Translations under genes and position numbers: made by a program | In this document: piece after piece, positions 41,624 to 49,417 of the stretch | Layout: every line of letters begins with the position of its first letter | How positions within the stretch are numbered: the first letter of the stretch is position 1 | NCBI GenBank assembly: GCA_900543085.1 | Contig: UQQF01000003.1 | Location: 1-64,000, forward strand | Direction: 5' to 3' | Source: an uncultured Eubacteriales bacterium | Lineage (GTDB): Bacteria; Bacillota; Clostridia; Oscillospirales; Oscillospiraceae | DNA length: 64,000 nt | The notes under the pieces: model-generated | What the model was told of the DNA's origin: nothing | Databases searched by the model: none | What the model saw: the letters and a program-made list of their open reading frames with translations, nothing else

Positions 41624-42445
41624 TCAGCCGGTTGTTCCGGAAAGCGCGATTCCCTCTACGAACTGCTTTTGCAGGAAAATATAAAGTATGAATGGCGGCA
41701 GGAACGAAAGAGTAGATCCAGCCATCACCAATCCGTAATTGGTGGTGTAATTTCCTTTCAACGTGGCTATGGCAAGCGTCAGCGTCTGCATGTCCTCCTC
41801 AGGGGCAATTACAAGCGGCCAGAGGAAGTCATTCCAGCAGGTTATAAACGTAAATATCGTCAGCGATACAAGCACCGGTTTAATCAGCGGCAGGACAATT
41901 GAAAAGAGCATCCTCAGCTCTCCGCACCCGTCCAGACGCGCAGCTTCCAAAAGCTCGTCAGGGACTTTCTCCATAAACTGCCTTATCAGGAACACGCCGA
42001 AAGCGTTGATAACTGGCAGCATCAAGGCCAGGTGAGTGTTCATAAGTCCAAGGTTCCTGATTATTAGGAACACTGGAATAAGCGTAACCTGACCGGGTAT
42101 CATCAGCGTCGCCAGATAGACGGCAAAAACTTTGTCTCGTCCCGGAAAGCGTTTCTTTGCAAAGGCGTAGGCGGCCATGGAGCTTATTATGCAGTTGAGC
42201 GCACAGGCTCCGACGGACACTAGCGTGCTGTTCAGCAGATATCTGCCCATGTTGTAGCCGGTGAATATCCGCTCGTAATTGCGCAAAGAGAATTCGCTCA
42301 CGTCAAAGTCCAGGTTCAAGACCGTCTTCTGCGTAAAGGAGACGAGCACCATGTATATAAACGGGATAAGCGCAAAAAGAGCCAATATAAGCAGCAGCGC
42401 ACCCAGAGCTATACGCACGCCGCTGCGTGCAGCACCTATTCTCAT
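41624..42445 (-). CDS. Sugar ABC transporter permease (MalG type)
   Basis: 273 aa with six membrane segments and the CUT1 EAA loop PDELLEAARLDGCGELRMLFSIVLP (key residues EAARLDG...P). Its ATG overlaps the stop of the preceding permease (TAATG). It forms the membrane channel with the MalF-type partner. No ATPase gene is in the operon, so a shared MsmK-like ATPase elsewhere is expected. Confidence 0.93.
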   Translation of the reverse strand: MRIGAARSGVRIALGALLLILALFALIPFIYMVLVSFTQKTVLNLDFDVSEFSLRNYERIFTGYNMGRYLLNSTLVSVGACALNCIISSMAAYAFAKKRFPGRDKVFAVYLATLMIPGQVTLIPVFLIIRNLGLMNTHLALMLPVINAFGVFLIRQFMEKVPDELLEAARLDGCGELRMLFSIVLPLIKPVLVSLTIFTFITCWNDFLWPLVIAPEEDMQTLTLAIATLKGNYTTNYGLVMAGSTLSFLPPFILYIFLQKQFVEGIALSGTTG

Positions 42446-43326
42446 TACTCCTCGCCACCTTTCATAAGACGCTTCTGCAGGAACGACAGCAGCAGTATAA
42501 ATACCAACAGCAAGACCGCTATGGCGCTGGCATATCCCATTCTGTACTCTTTGAAGGCCGCGCGATAAATAGTCAGCACCAGCGTTGTCGTGGCCGTTCC
42601 GGGTCCTCCGCCTGTCATAACCTGTACCAAGTCAAAGGTCTGGAAGGTCCATATCGTGCCCAGAGTCACAACAAGGTAGGTTATTCCCTTCAGGTTTGGC
42701 AGCGTGATGTGCCAGAAGCACTGCATCGGCCCTGCTCCGTCCACTTGTGCTGCTTCGTAGAGATTGCGCGGGATGTTCATGATTCCCGCATAGAATATAA
42801 CCATAAAATAGCCGACGTCTTTCCAGACATTCACGAAACTGACTACAAGCAGCGGCCTTAGCGAACCCGTGAGCCAATTGACCGCTTCAATTCCGAAGAA
42901 ATCAAGCAGTTCATTTACCGGTCCACGCGACGACAGCAGCATCGACCACACAACGCCGACCAGCGCAGCCGAGGCTATAACCGGAACAAACAGCGCACTC
43001 TTGACAAAGTTACCGAACCGATTGCGGAAAAACTCCGCTATAACCGCTGCCAGAGCGAGGGAAATCGCCGTTTGCAGCGGGACGGTTATAACCGTGTAAA
43101 TCAGTGTGTTTTTCAGAGAATCACGCACATATGGATCTTTTAGCATGCGCAGATAGTTTTCAATTCCGTTCCACTCCGGCGAAGATAGCACATTGTAGTC
43201 TGTAAAGCTCAGCACAATACTGGCGGCTATAGGCAGCAGCGAGAAGACTATGAGAAGTATCAGGCTGGGTGATAAAAACAGTACGCCCCATCTGGCTTCT
43301 CTCTTTGCAACCGCGCTTTTTTTCAT
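42445..43326 (-). CDS. Sugar ABC transporter permease (MalF/UgpA type)
   Basis: 293 aa from the ATG at 43326 (GGGGAGG eight bases upstream; a GTG at 43335 is possible). Six membrane segments and the EAA loop NLYEAAQVDGAGPMQCFWHITLP (key residues EAAQVDG...P), then the usual GGPGTATTTLVLTIYR stretch. It is partner of the MalG-type permease with which it overlaps. Confidence 0.93.
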   Translation of the reverse strand: MKKSAVAKREARWGVLFLSPSLILLIVFSLLPIAASIVLSFTDYNVLSSPEWNGIENYLRMLKDPYVRDSLKNTLIYTVITVPLQTAISLALAAVIAEFFRNRFGNFVKSALFVPVIASAALVGVVWSMLLSSRGPVNELLDFFGIEAVNWLTGSLRPLLVVSFVNVWKDVGYFMVIFYAGIMNIPRNLYEAAQVDGAGPMQCFWHITLPNLKGITYLVVTLGTIWTFQTFDLVQVMTGGGPGTATTTLVLTIYRAAFKEYRMGYASAIAVLLLVFILLLSFLQKRLMKGGEE

Positions 43327-43364
43327 TTGCTGCACCTCCCCATATGTTGCGCATGTAGCCAGTA

Positions 43365-43396
43365 GGATGGGGCGGGCACGCAGCCCGCCCTCATCC
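43365..43396 (-). terminator. Hairpin between sugar-binding protein and permease genes
   Basis: Interrupted 12-bp stem: GGATG (43365-43369) and GGCGGGC (43371-43377) pair with GCCCGCC (43383-43389) and CATCC (43392-43396). There is no U-tract. It probably protects the upstream binding-protein message, raising its level above the permeases. Confidence 0.55.
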
Positions 43397-43407
43397 TCGT
43401 TAATATA

Positions 43408-44688
43408 TCAGCTGAGACCTTCGGCATAATCCACCGTATTTTGTATTGCCTCTTCTGGTGTAAGGTCACCCATCATCATGAGCTGAAGGTTGCTCTTGAG
43501 CGCCTGCATGACATTGGCTGCGTTTTCCGCCACCGGCAGGACACGCAGATTCTCGGACTCCATGCTCATATCCTTGAATGCCTCGTCCGCCAGGTATGGC
43601 TCGTCGCGGTTGAGCGGTATTTCAGTGAACAGGTCTGTGTGCACGACCGTCATAACAGGTGTGCTGGTGATATAGCTGATAAGGCTGTAAGCCAGTTCCT
43701 TGTTCTCCGATTTGCTGTTGAGCACAAGGGAATCTGCTCCAATCCAAGTTTTCCACTCGCTGTTCTCGTCCACCTTGAGTCCCGGTACAAAGCTCCAGTT
43801 GACGCCGGCATCGGTGAAGGTGCTGGAGATGGCGTTGGACAGACAGCACATTGCAATTTTGCCTTCGGAGAAGAGATTTATTACGTCGTTTTCCTGGAAC
43901 GTCATGCTCTCCTCGGGGATGACTTCGTACTTGAATCTGAGGTCGTAAAGGAACTGCGCCGCCTTTACGGCTCCGTCATTGTCCAACAGCGCGACTTCCG
44001 TGCCGTCCTCATTGAACAACTCTCCGCCGGCCTGCCACATATACGGGTAGTACAGATGATTTAAACCACCCACGCTCTGCGTAGCCCAGTCTCCAGCAAA
44101 GGGGATAACATCCTCGGCGCAGTTTTCTTTTACCTTTACCGCAGCTTCGGTAAATTCTTCCCAAGTTTCCGGCTCTTTCTCAACTCCGGCTTCCGCCAAT
44201 AGATCCATGTTGTAGTACATCACGCGGGCTCCGCCGACGCTGAACGGTATCGTGTACTGCTTGCCCATGATAACGCCCTGATCAAGGTACAGGCTGTTGG
44301 CTCTCTGCTCGTCCGTCACATACTCGTCAAGAGGCTCGAGCATTCCGTTGCTTATATACTCGTACAGCATCTCGTTATACATATAGCCGACGTCGGGACC
44401 TTCATTGCCTACGAAAGCCGTGAGGTACCGCTCTTCATAGCTGCCCCAGGGGATTATGCTGATGTTGAGCTTTACATTGTTCTCCTCCGCCCAGGGAGCC
44501 AGAGTCTCCTGCCAGAACCCCAGGTCAAGAGCCGTGTCATCGTCACTGGAGACGTACGGAGGCAGCCAGAGACTAAGTTCTGTCTGTCCGCCGGTACTGT
44601 CAGGAGTGTTCGTCGTGCCGCATGCACCCAGCGACAGCATCAAACAAACGGTCATTATGATAGCCGCAATTCTTATTCTCCTCTTCAT
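43408..44688 (-). CDS. Sugar-binding lipoprotein of a CUT1 ABC transporter
   Basis: 426 aa; signal peptide with lipobox LSLGAC (Cys23), a short Thr/Ser/Gly linker and a type-1 extracellular solute-binding domain (LSLWLPPYVSS, GPDVGYMYNEMLYEYISNG, YTIPFSVGGARVMYYN given as cores). AAAGGAGG precedes the ATG. It lies between the GatZ-like gene and the permeases. The ligand is inferred to be a GalNAc-containing oligosaccharide from the GH123 neighbour. Confidence 0.92.
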   Translation of the reverse strand: MKRRIRIAAIIMTVCLMLSLGACGTTNTPDSTGGQTELSLWLPPYVSSDDDTALDLGFWQETLAPWAEENNVKLNISIIPWGSYEERYLTAFVGNEGPDVGYMYNEMLYEYISNGMLEPLDEYVTDEQRANSLYLDQGVIMGKQYTIPFSVGGARVMYYNMDLLAEAGVEKEPETWEEFTEAAVKVKENCAEDVIPFAGDWATQSVGGLNHLYYPYMWQAGGELFNEDGTEVALLDNDGAVKAAQFLYDLRFKYEVIPEESMTFQENDVINLFSEGKIAMCCLSNAISSTFTDAGVNWSFVPGLKVDENSEWKTWIGADSLVLNSKSENKELAYSLISYITSTPVMTVVHTDLFTEIPLNRDEPYLADEAFKDMSMESENLRVLPVAENAANVMQALKSNLQLMMMGDLTPEEAIQNTVDYAEGLS

Positions 44689-44706
44689 TTTTTCCTCCTT
44701 TAATTT

Positions 44707-45978
44707 TTAGCCATAGCTTCTCAGCACATGGCAGATTTGCTCCTTTACTATCTCTCGTGCGCTTGCGCCAAGCTCCCCTGAGATAATCTTCTCCGCCTGT
44801 TCAGGAAAATATTGATACATCAGTCCGTATGGGATGGCTGCATCATCAATGTTGGAAAACAATCTCAGCATGGCATCGCGCACTGCTGGACGTTCCAGGT
44901 AATAACGGCACCGGTCGGAAAGGCTATATTTCCGCATAAGCGCGACTGTGTCAGCATCTCCACGGTAATGTTTCTCCCAGTTGCTCGGGTCGGCCAGCAT
45001 TTCACGCTCCAGTGTATCTGCAAGGCAGGAATATCCGCGCTCCGGAGCCTGACGATATATTATCCTCTCCATTTCCTCCAATGAGAAGATCGCTCGGCGC
45101 AGAGAAAATGTCAGGGCAGGTCCAACTTTCAATATCGCTATACCATCATTTTTCATGTTTTGCAGCGCTTTCACCGGCTGGTAGTCCGTGGAGTGTCCCT
45201 CAAGAACTACGGGAAGCATACGCGATGCTGCGGCAAGCAGGCTAGCCTTTTCGCGGTCGTATATGAACACCTGATTGTCGCCGAACTCCACTCCAGGCTG
45301 GGAGACTATGGCTATCACCCGTGTCCATGCGCCTTCCATTCCCCGGCTCTCAAACTCACGGCGAAACACCTCGTATTCGCGTCTGAGAGCATCCGGTGTC
45401 GTGACATCCGGAGCTTTCTCCTCGCGCACGGCTCCGCCGGGAATCGGAACTTCGCTGCCTATGACATATACGGGCGTGAGCGGCGAGCTTTCCTCCGCAG
45501 CCTTAACCAGCCTCGCGGTGCGCTGCGCAGCAAGCTCTACAGGCAGCGGAACTCCGGGTTGGTCGTCCCCCAAAAGCATGCTGCAATCTATATGCAGCTT
45601 TTGAAATCCGGATTTTGCATATTCGCGCACAAGGTATTCGGCTTTATCCATAGCCTCGTCCGAGCATAGTTTGCTCCATGTTAGCGGCCCCAAATGATCA
45701 CCGCCGAGAATAAGACGCTCCTGCCCAAAGCCGGTTTTTGCGGCCAGCTCAGAAACCCAAAGGCAATACTCGCCCGGCGTCATACCGGTATATCCGCCGT
45801 ACTGATTCACCTGATTGGCCGTAGCTTCGATGAGAACAAAGCCCCCCGTCCTGGCGCCCTCCTCAAGAGCAGCCTCCAGCACCAATTCATTGGAGCTGCA
45901 TATAGAGCAAATTGCGGCACCGCCGCCATTCTTTGAATCGCTTACAAGCTTCCTAAAAAAAGCATCGGCTTTCTGCAT
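44707..45978 (-). CDS. GatZ/KbaZ-like protein, candidate tagatose-6-phosphate 4-epimerase
   Basis: 423 aa from the ATG at 45978 (GGGAG six bases upstream). Strong GatZ/KbaZ signatures: ICSICSSNELVLEAAL, LIEATANQVNQYGGYTGMTP, GGDHLGPLTW, KLHIDCSMLLGDD, EGHSTDYQ and LKVGPALTFSLRRAIFSL (cores). In E. coli GatZ/KbaZ is the non-catalytic partner of the GatY/KbaY aldolase. No aldolase or tagatose-6-phosphate kinase gene is in this operon. Some GatZ homologues are themselves 4-epimerases of ketose phosphates (known), which here would give fructose-6-phosphate directly. First gene of the operon. Confidence 0.88.
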   Translation of the reverse strand: MQKADAFFRKLVSDSKNGGGAAICSICSSNELVLEAALEEGARTGGFVLIEATANQVNQYGGYTGMTPGEYCLWVSELAAKTGFGQERLILGGDHLGPLTWSKLCSDEAMDKAEYLVREYAKSGFQKLHIDCSMLLGDDQPGVPLPVELAAQRTARLVKAAEESSPLTPVYVIGSEVPIPGGAVREEKAPDVTTPDALRREYEVFRREFESRGMEGAWTRVIAIVSQPGVEFGDNQVFIYDREKASLLAAASRMLPVVLEGHSTDYQPVKALQNMKNDGIAILKVGPALTFSLRRAIFSLEEMERIIYRQAPERGYSCLADTLEREMLADPSNWEKHYRGDADTVALMRKYSLSDRCRYYLERPAVRDAMLRLFSNIDDAAIPYGLMYQYFPEQAEKIISGELGASAREIVKEQICHVLRSYG

Positions 45979-46045
45979 ATTTTTCTCCCGCACGCCGTGT
46001 GGCCACGATACGGCAGATAATCTACACTTTGCTCAGTGCGCCTTG

Positions 46046-46075
46046 ATTATAGCATCGCTTATCGGCAATATGCAA
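46046..46075 (-). promoter_or_regulatory. Promoter of the GatZ-to-kinase operon
   Basis: On the minus strand -35 TTGCAT (46075-46070), 18-base spacer and -10 TATAAT (46051-46046) with an extended TGC just before it. A start near 46039 would leave about 60 bases before gatZ. Confidence 0.65.
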
Positions 46076-46105
46076 TAATATATCCTATTTTTCGCCCTAT
46101 ATATC

Positions 46106-46151
46106 TAGTGGTATTGCCAAATCTGCCATACCACTGGCACCAGTGGTATGG
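46106..46151. promoter_or_regulatory. Operator-like palindrome, probable GntR/HutC binding site
   Basis: A perfect 26-base palindrome: CCATACCACTGG (46126-46137), CA, and CCAGTGGTATGG (46140-46151). A third half-site AGTGGTAT lies at 46107-46114. GGTAT/ATACC half-sites are usual for GntR-family operators, and a similar half-site precedes the regulator gene at 35.5 kb. It is upstream of the -35, so either looping or an additional promoter is involved. Confidence 0.6.
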
Positions 46152-46273
46152 GGTGATGTATACCGAGCGAAGCTATAAAAGGCTGCACAGGCACCAGACC
46201 ATTCAAACACGGCTACGGCAAAACAAAGCCCCGTAATCACAATGATTACGGGGTCATCTGCGTTTGCAAAAAG

Positions 46274-46309
46274 AAAAAACGCCGGGGCAAAGCTAACTTT
46301 GCTCCGGCG
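46274..46309 (-). terminator. Terminator of tRNA-Ala
   Basis: On the minus strand a 13-bp stem CGCCGGAGCAAAG / CTTTGCCCCGGCG with a short loop is followed by TTTTTTC, directly after the tRNA 3' end. Confidence 0.85.
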
Positions 46310-46385
46310 TGGTGGACCTGAAGAGACTCGAACTCTCGACCTCTCGGATGCGAACCGAACGCTCTCCCAGCTGAGCTACAGGCCC
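46310..46385 (-). tRNA. tRNA-Ala (anticodon CGC)
   Basis: 76 nt with encoded CCA (46312-46310). Acceptor stem GGGCCTG/CAGGTCC includes the G3-U70 wobble pair that identifies alanine tRNAs. The anticodon loop TTCGCAT in a TTCGG/CCGAG stem gives CGC (reads GCG). T-loop TTCGAGT. Confidence 0.95.
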
Positions 46386-46420
46386 ATATTCAGTTTGCGC
46401 CTCAACTTGAGCGCTAGAGT

Positions 46421-46448
46421 ATTATACCACATATTTCGGATTTGTAAA
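46421..46448 (-). promoter_or_regulatory. Promoter of tRNA-Ala
   Basis: On the minus strand -35 TTTACA (46448-46443), 16-base spacer, -10 TATAAT (46426-46421), about 36 bases upstream of the tRNA. Confidence 0.7.
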
Positions 46449-46463
46449 GAGTAAAATTACTTG

Positions 46464-46492
46464 TTGCGTAAATTCGCTCTATGAGTTATAAT
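46464..46492 (+). promoter_or_regulatory. Promoter of the SRP RNA
   Basis: -35 TTGCGT (46464-46469), 17-base spacer, -10 TATAAT (46487-46492). The expected start near 46499 matches the first base of the RNA's closing helix. Confidence 0.75.
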
Positions 46493-46497
46493 ACCTG

Positions 46498-46797
46498 CGC
46501 GGCCATTTACAAGGCTGCACCAGTCGGGGAGCTAGCGGTGCCCTGTAACCTGCAATCCGCTACAGCAGGGATGGATTCCCAAGAGAGGACAGTGCGATGT
46601 GCCGTCTGACCACGGTAAGCGGTGTTGAAGCTCCGGTCTTGCGCAACGTATTCCCGTGAACCATGTCAGGCGGGGAACCGAGCAGCATTAAGCGGGCTCA
46701 TACGTGTGCCGCAAGGCAGCCGGGGCAGAGCTGGCTGCCGTGGTAACGGGCGTGTCGGCTGTTCAATCGAGGGTGTGCAGTCTTGTAAATGGCCGCA
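46498..46797 (+). ncRNA. ffs: Signal recognition particle RNA (large, Firmicutes type)
   Basis: About 300 nt. The 5' end GCGGCCATTTACAAG pairs with the 3' end CTTGTAAATGGCCGC, forming the long terminal helix. The Alu-like part contains CCCTGTAACCTGC and GCAGGG. The S-domain hairpin shows the conserved GTCAGG...GGAACCGAGCAGCA segment. It targets ribosomes with signal sequences to the membrane with Ffh. Its position directly upstream of dnaX is standard. Exact ends are estimated from the helix. Confidence 0.92.
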
Positions 46798-46830
46798 TTT
46801 GAAACATCACTTGGAAAGGACTTGGGCGTT

Positions 46831-48630
46831 ATTTATCAGGCACTGTATCGCAAATACCGGCCGCGGACGTTTGACGACGTCTGGGGTCAGGAGACCATAA
46901 CCGAGACGCTCAAGCAGCAGGTGATGACCGGCCGCACCAGCCACGCGTACCTGTTCGTCGGCACGCGCGGCACGGGCAAGACCACCTGCGCAAAGCTGCT
47001 CGCCCGCGCCGTGAACTGCGAGCACCCCGTAAACGGCAGTCCCTGCGGCGAGTGCGCCGCCTGCCGCGGCATAGAGGCCGGTACGGTCATGGACGTCGTG
47101 GAGATAGACGCGGCCAGCAACAACGGCGTGGACAACATCCGCGCGCTGCGTGACGAGGCCATCTTCTCCCCCGCCACGGTCAAAAAACGCGTCTACATAG
47201 TCGACGAGGTGCACATGCTCTCCGCCAGCGCCTTCAACGCGCTGCTCAAGATACTGGAGGAGCCGCCCGAGCACCTCATGTTCATCCTCGCCACGACCGA
47301 GCTGCGCAAAGTCCCGGCGACCATACTCTCGCGCTGCCAGCGCTTCAACTTCCGGCGTCTGGACGCCGAGGTCATAGCCAGGCGCCTGGACTACGTGGCC
47401 AAGACCGAGGGCATGAACCTCACGCCCGGCGCGGCCAGGCTGCTGGCCAGGCTGGCCGACGGCGGCATGCGCGACGCGCTGAGCCTGCTCGATCAGTGCT
47501 CCGGCCGCGATACGATAGACGAGGCCGTCGTGCTTGAAACCACCGGCGCCGCCGGCTCGGAGCGCATAGTGCGCCTGTTGGAGGCCATAGCCGGACACGA
47601 CAGCGCGCTTGCGCTGAACCTGTTCGCCGAGCTGTGGCGCGACGGGAAAGACCCCGCCGGAGTGCTCGGCGACCTGAACAGCCTCATGCGCGACGCACTG
47701 ATACTCTCCGTCGCCCCCAAGGGCGGCGAGGCTCTGACCTCCGGAGCCTACGACATGGACACGCTCAAGCGCTTCGACGCGCTTTTCACCCGCGAGGAGC
47801 TCCTGCACAGCATGACCGCCGCGCAGGAGGGAATCTCGCAGCTGCGCGACAGCCCCAGCGCCCGCACCACGGCGGAGCTCACGCTCGTGCGCCTGTGCAC
47901 CCCGGCGCTGGACAAGTCCGCCCTCGAAGCCCGGCTGAGCCGCCTGGAAAAGCAGCTCGAAGCCGTCGCCTCCGGCGCTGTTATCGCGCCGGCAGAACCC
48001 GCTCAGGCGGAGGAAAAGCCCCCCGCGACGGTGAGCGAGCCGGTTCAGACCCACGCGGACGTTGCGCCGGGGCCGCAGCGGCAGACAGCGCCGCCTCCCG
48101 CGCCGGCCGGGGACGACGCTCCGCCCCCCTGGACGGACGACGACGTACCGCCCCCTCACGTGGACGACGACCTACCCTGGGTCAGCGAGCCGGAAGTCAG
48201 GCCGAGGACGCAGCCCGCGCCCGCTCCGAAGCCCGAGCCGGCGCCCCCGGTTTCAGCCGCGCGCGAGCCGGAGCCGGTCAGTGCGGAGCCGGAGCGTCAG
48301 GCAGAGCCGGGCGGCGTCTTCGAATGGGCGGAATACGTCCGCCGCGTGCTGCCGCACATAGGCGTGGGCTATCAGTTCATGTTCAAAAACGCCTCCGACG
48401 CATATGGCGAGCTGGACGGCGATCTGCTTACAGTGCACCTCGCGGACGGGCTGCTCTACAACGGGCTGAGCGCTCCGAGCAATCTGGAGGTGCTGCGCCG
48501 CACGGCATGCGAGCTGGCGGGGCGCGAAATAAATGTCAGGCTGCTGCCCATAGCGGGCGCTATGCAGCGCAATTTGGACGAGCTTCGAGCCTTTCAGGAG
48601 GTTCGATTCATAAGAAAGGACGGTAATTGA
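46831..48630 (+). CDS. dnaX: DNA polymerase III subunits gamma/tau
   Basis: Clamp-loader ATPase of the replisome, about 599 aa. P-loop VGTRGTGKTTCAKLL, a four-Cys zinc module (CEHPVNGSPCGECAACRG), DEVHML Walker B and SRC sensor (SRCQRF); then a long Pro/Ala/Glu linker (about 385-500) and a C-terminal tau region. The frame opens at an ATG at 46789, but those bases belong to the SRP RNA 3' arm. The family N-terminus YQALYRKYRPRTF begins right after codon ATT at 46831, with AAAGGA ten bases upstream; a TTG at 46822 is the nearest ordinary start. The start is uncertain, the gene is not. Confidence 0.95.
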   Translation: MYQALYRKYRPRTFDDVWGQETITETLKQQVMTGRTSHAYLFVGTRGTGKTTCAKLLARAVNCEHPVNGSPCGECAACRGIEAGTVMDVVEIDAASNNGVDNIRALRDEAIFSPATVKKRVYIVDEVHMLSASAFNALLKILEEPPEHLMFILATTELRKVPATILSRCQRFNFRRLDAEVIARRLDYVAKTEGMNLTPGAARLLARLADGGMRDALSLLDQCSGRDTIDEAVVLETTGAAGSERIVRLLEAIAGHDSALALNLFAELWRDGKDPAGVLGDLNSLMRDALILSVAPKGGEALTSGAYDMDTLKRFDALFTREELLHSMTAAQEGISQLRDSPSARTTAELTLVRLCTPALDKSALEARLSRLEKQLEAVASGAVIAPAEPAQAEEKPPATVSEPVQTHADVAPGPQRQTAPPPAPAGDDAPPPWTDDDVPPPHVDDDLPWVSEPEVRPRTQPAPAPKPEPAPPVSAAREPEPVSAEPERQAEPGGVFEWAEYVRRVLPHIGVGYQFMFKNASDAYGELDGDLLTVHLADGLLYNGLSAPSNLEVLRRTACELAGREINVRLLPIAGAMQRNLDELRAFQEVRFIRKDGN

Positions 48631-48631
48631 G

Positions 48632-48979
48632 ATGGCAAAGGGAGGCTTCCGCGGCGGCTACGGCGGCATGGGCGGTATGAATCAGGCCAACATGATGAAG
48701 CAGGCGCAGAAGATGCAGCAGGAGCTGGCCAAGATGCAGGCCGAGCTTGAGGCCAGCTCTTTCACCGCCACCGCCGGCGGCGGTGCGGTCAAGGCCACGG
48801 TGAGCGGCAAGCGCGAGCTGACCGCCCTTGAGATAGACCCCGACGCGGTCGACCCCGAAGACGTCGAGATGCTCCAGGACATGGTCATCGCGGCTGTCAA
48901 CGAGGCCATGCGCAAGGTCGACGAGGCGTCCAGCTCCAACATGAGCAAGATAACCGGCATGAAGGGGCTCCCCTTCTGA
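48632..48979 (+). CDS. ybaB: YbaB/EbfC nucleoid-associated protein
   Basis: 115-aa DNA-binding protein that always accompanies dnaX-recR. A Gly/Met-rich N-terminus, the MMKQAQKMQQELAKMQAELE helix, the GGGAVKATVSGKREL strand and DPEDVEMLQDMVIAAVNEA are all present. It starts one base after the dnaX stop. recR, the usual next gene, is absent: a terminator follows immediately. Confidence 0.95.
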   Translation: MAKGGFRGGYGGMGGMNQANMMKQAQKMQQELAKMQAELEASSFTATAGGGAVKATVSGKRELTALEIDPDAVDPEDVEMLQDMVIAAVNEAMRKVDEASSSNMSKITGMKGLPF

Positions 48980-48981
48980 TG

Positions 48982-49018
48982 AAAACCCCGGACTGGCTTA
49001 TCGCCAGTCCGGGGTTTT
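48982..49018 (+). terminator. Terminator of dnaX-ybaB
   Basis: Perfect 16-bp arms AAAACCCCGGACTGGC and complement with a five-base loop; the 3' arm runs into TTTTT. Confidence 0.9.
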
Positions 49019-49046
49019 TCTTCAGGCTCAATTCGGCGCACAGCGC

Positions 49047-49397
49047 TCATTCGTCCGCCATGACCCCGCCGTTCTCGTCGAGGAGGTATATGGCGAAGAT
49101 GGTTCCGAGCTGTATGGGGTAGCTCTCCATGATGAGGCCGTCTAACACTACGCGGACAGCGTCGCCGACGGCCAGCTCCGGCGCGCCGCCGGAGGAAGCT
49201 GTATCGGTCGAAATGGTGAACCTCTCGCCCGCGGCGATGCCGCTGGTGAGCTTATCCGTGCACTCAAGCTCGGCAGAGCCTTCGTTCACTGCCAGAACCG
49301 CCGCGTTGAAGTACGCCTGCCCGTCGGGTTCCCCGCCGCAGGCGCACAGGCTCAGCATACAGGCCAGCGCCAGAATTAGGGGGAGCAGCCTTTTCAT
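49047..49397 (-). CDS. Small lipoprotein, DUF3221-like
   Basis: 116 aa from the ATG at 49397, eight bases after GGAGG. Signal peptide with lipobox LSLCAC (Cys20). The mature part is a short beta-barrel-like domain with VGDAVRVVLDGLIMESYPIQ (core), reminiscent of DUF3221/YobA secreted proteins. Function unknown. It is 20 bases after the lysozyme gene and probably co-transcribed with it. Confidence 0.7.
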   Translation of the reverse strand: MKRLLPLILALACMLSLCACGGEPDGQAYFNAAVLAVNEGSAELECTDKLTSGIAAGERFTISTDTASSGGAPELAVGDAVRVVLDGLIMESYPIQLGTIFAIYLLDENGGVMADE

Positions 49398-49417
49398 CGC
49401 TCTTACCTCCGTTTGGT

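Larger units (their letters stand above)
45979..46309. other. Control region of the amino-sugar operon
   Basis: It contains the operon promoter (46046-46075, minus), an operator-like array of GTGGTAT half-sites (46106-46151), a hairpin CCCCGTAATCA / TGATTACGGGG at about 46229-46253 and the tRNA-Ala terminator. No gene is seen. Confidence 0.6.
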
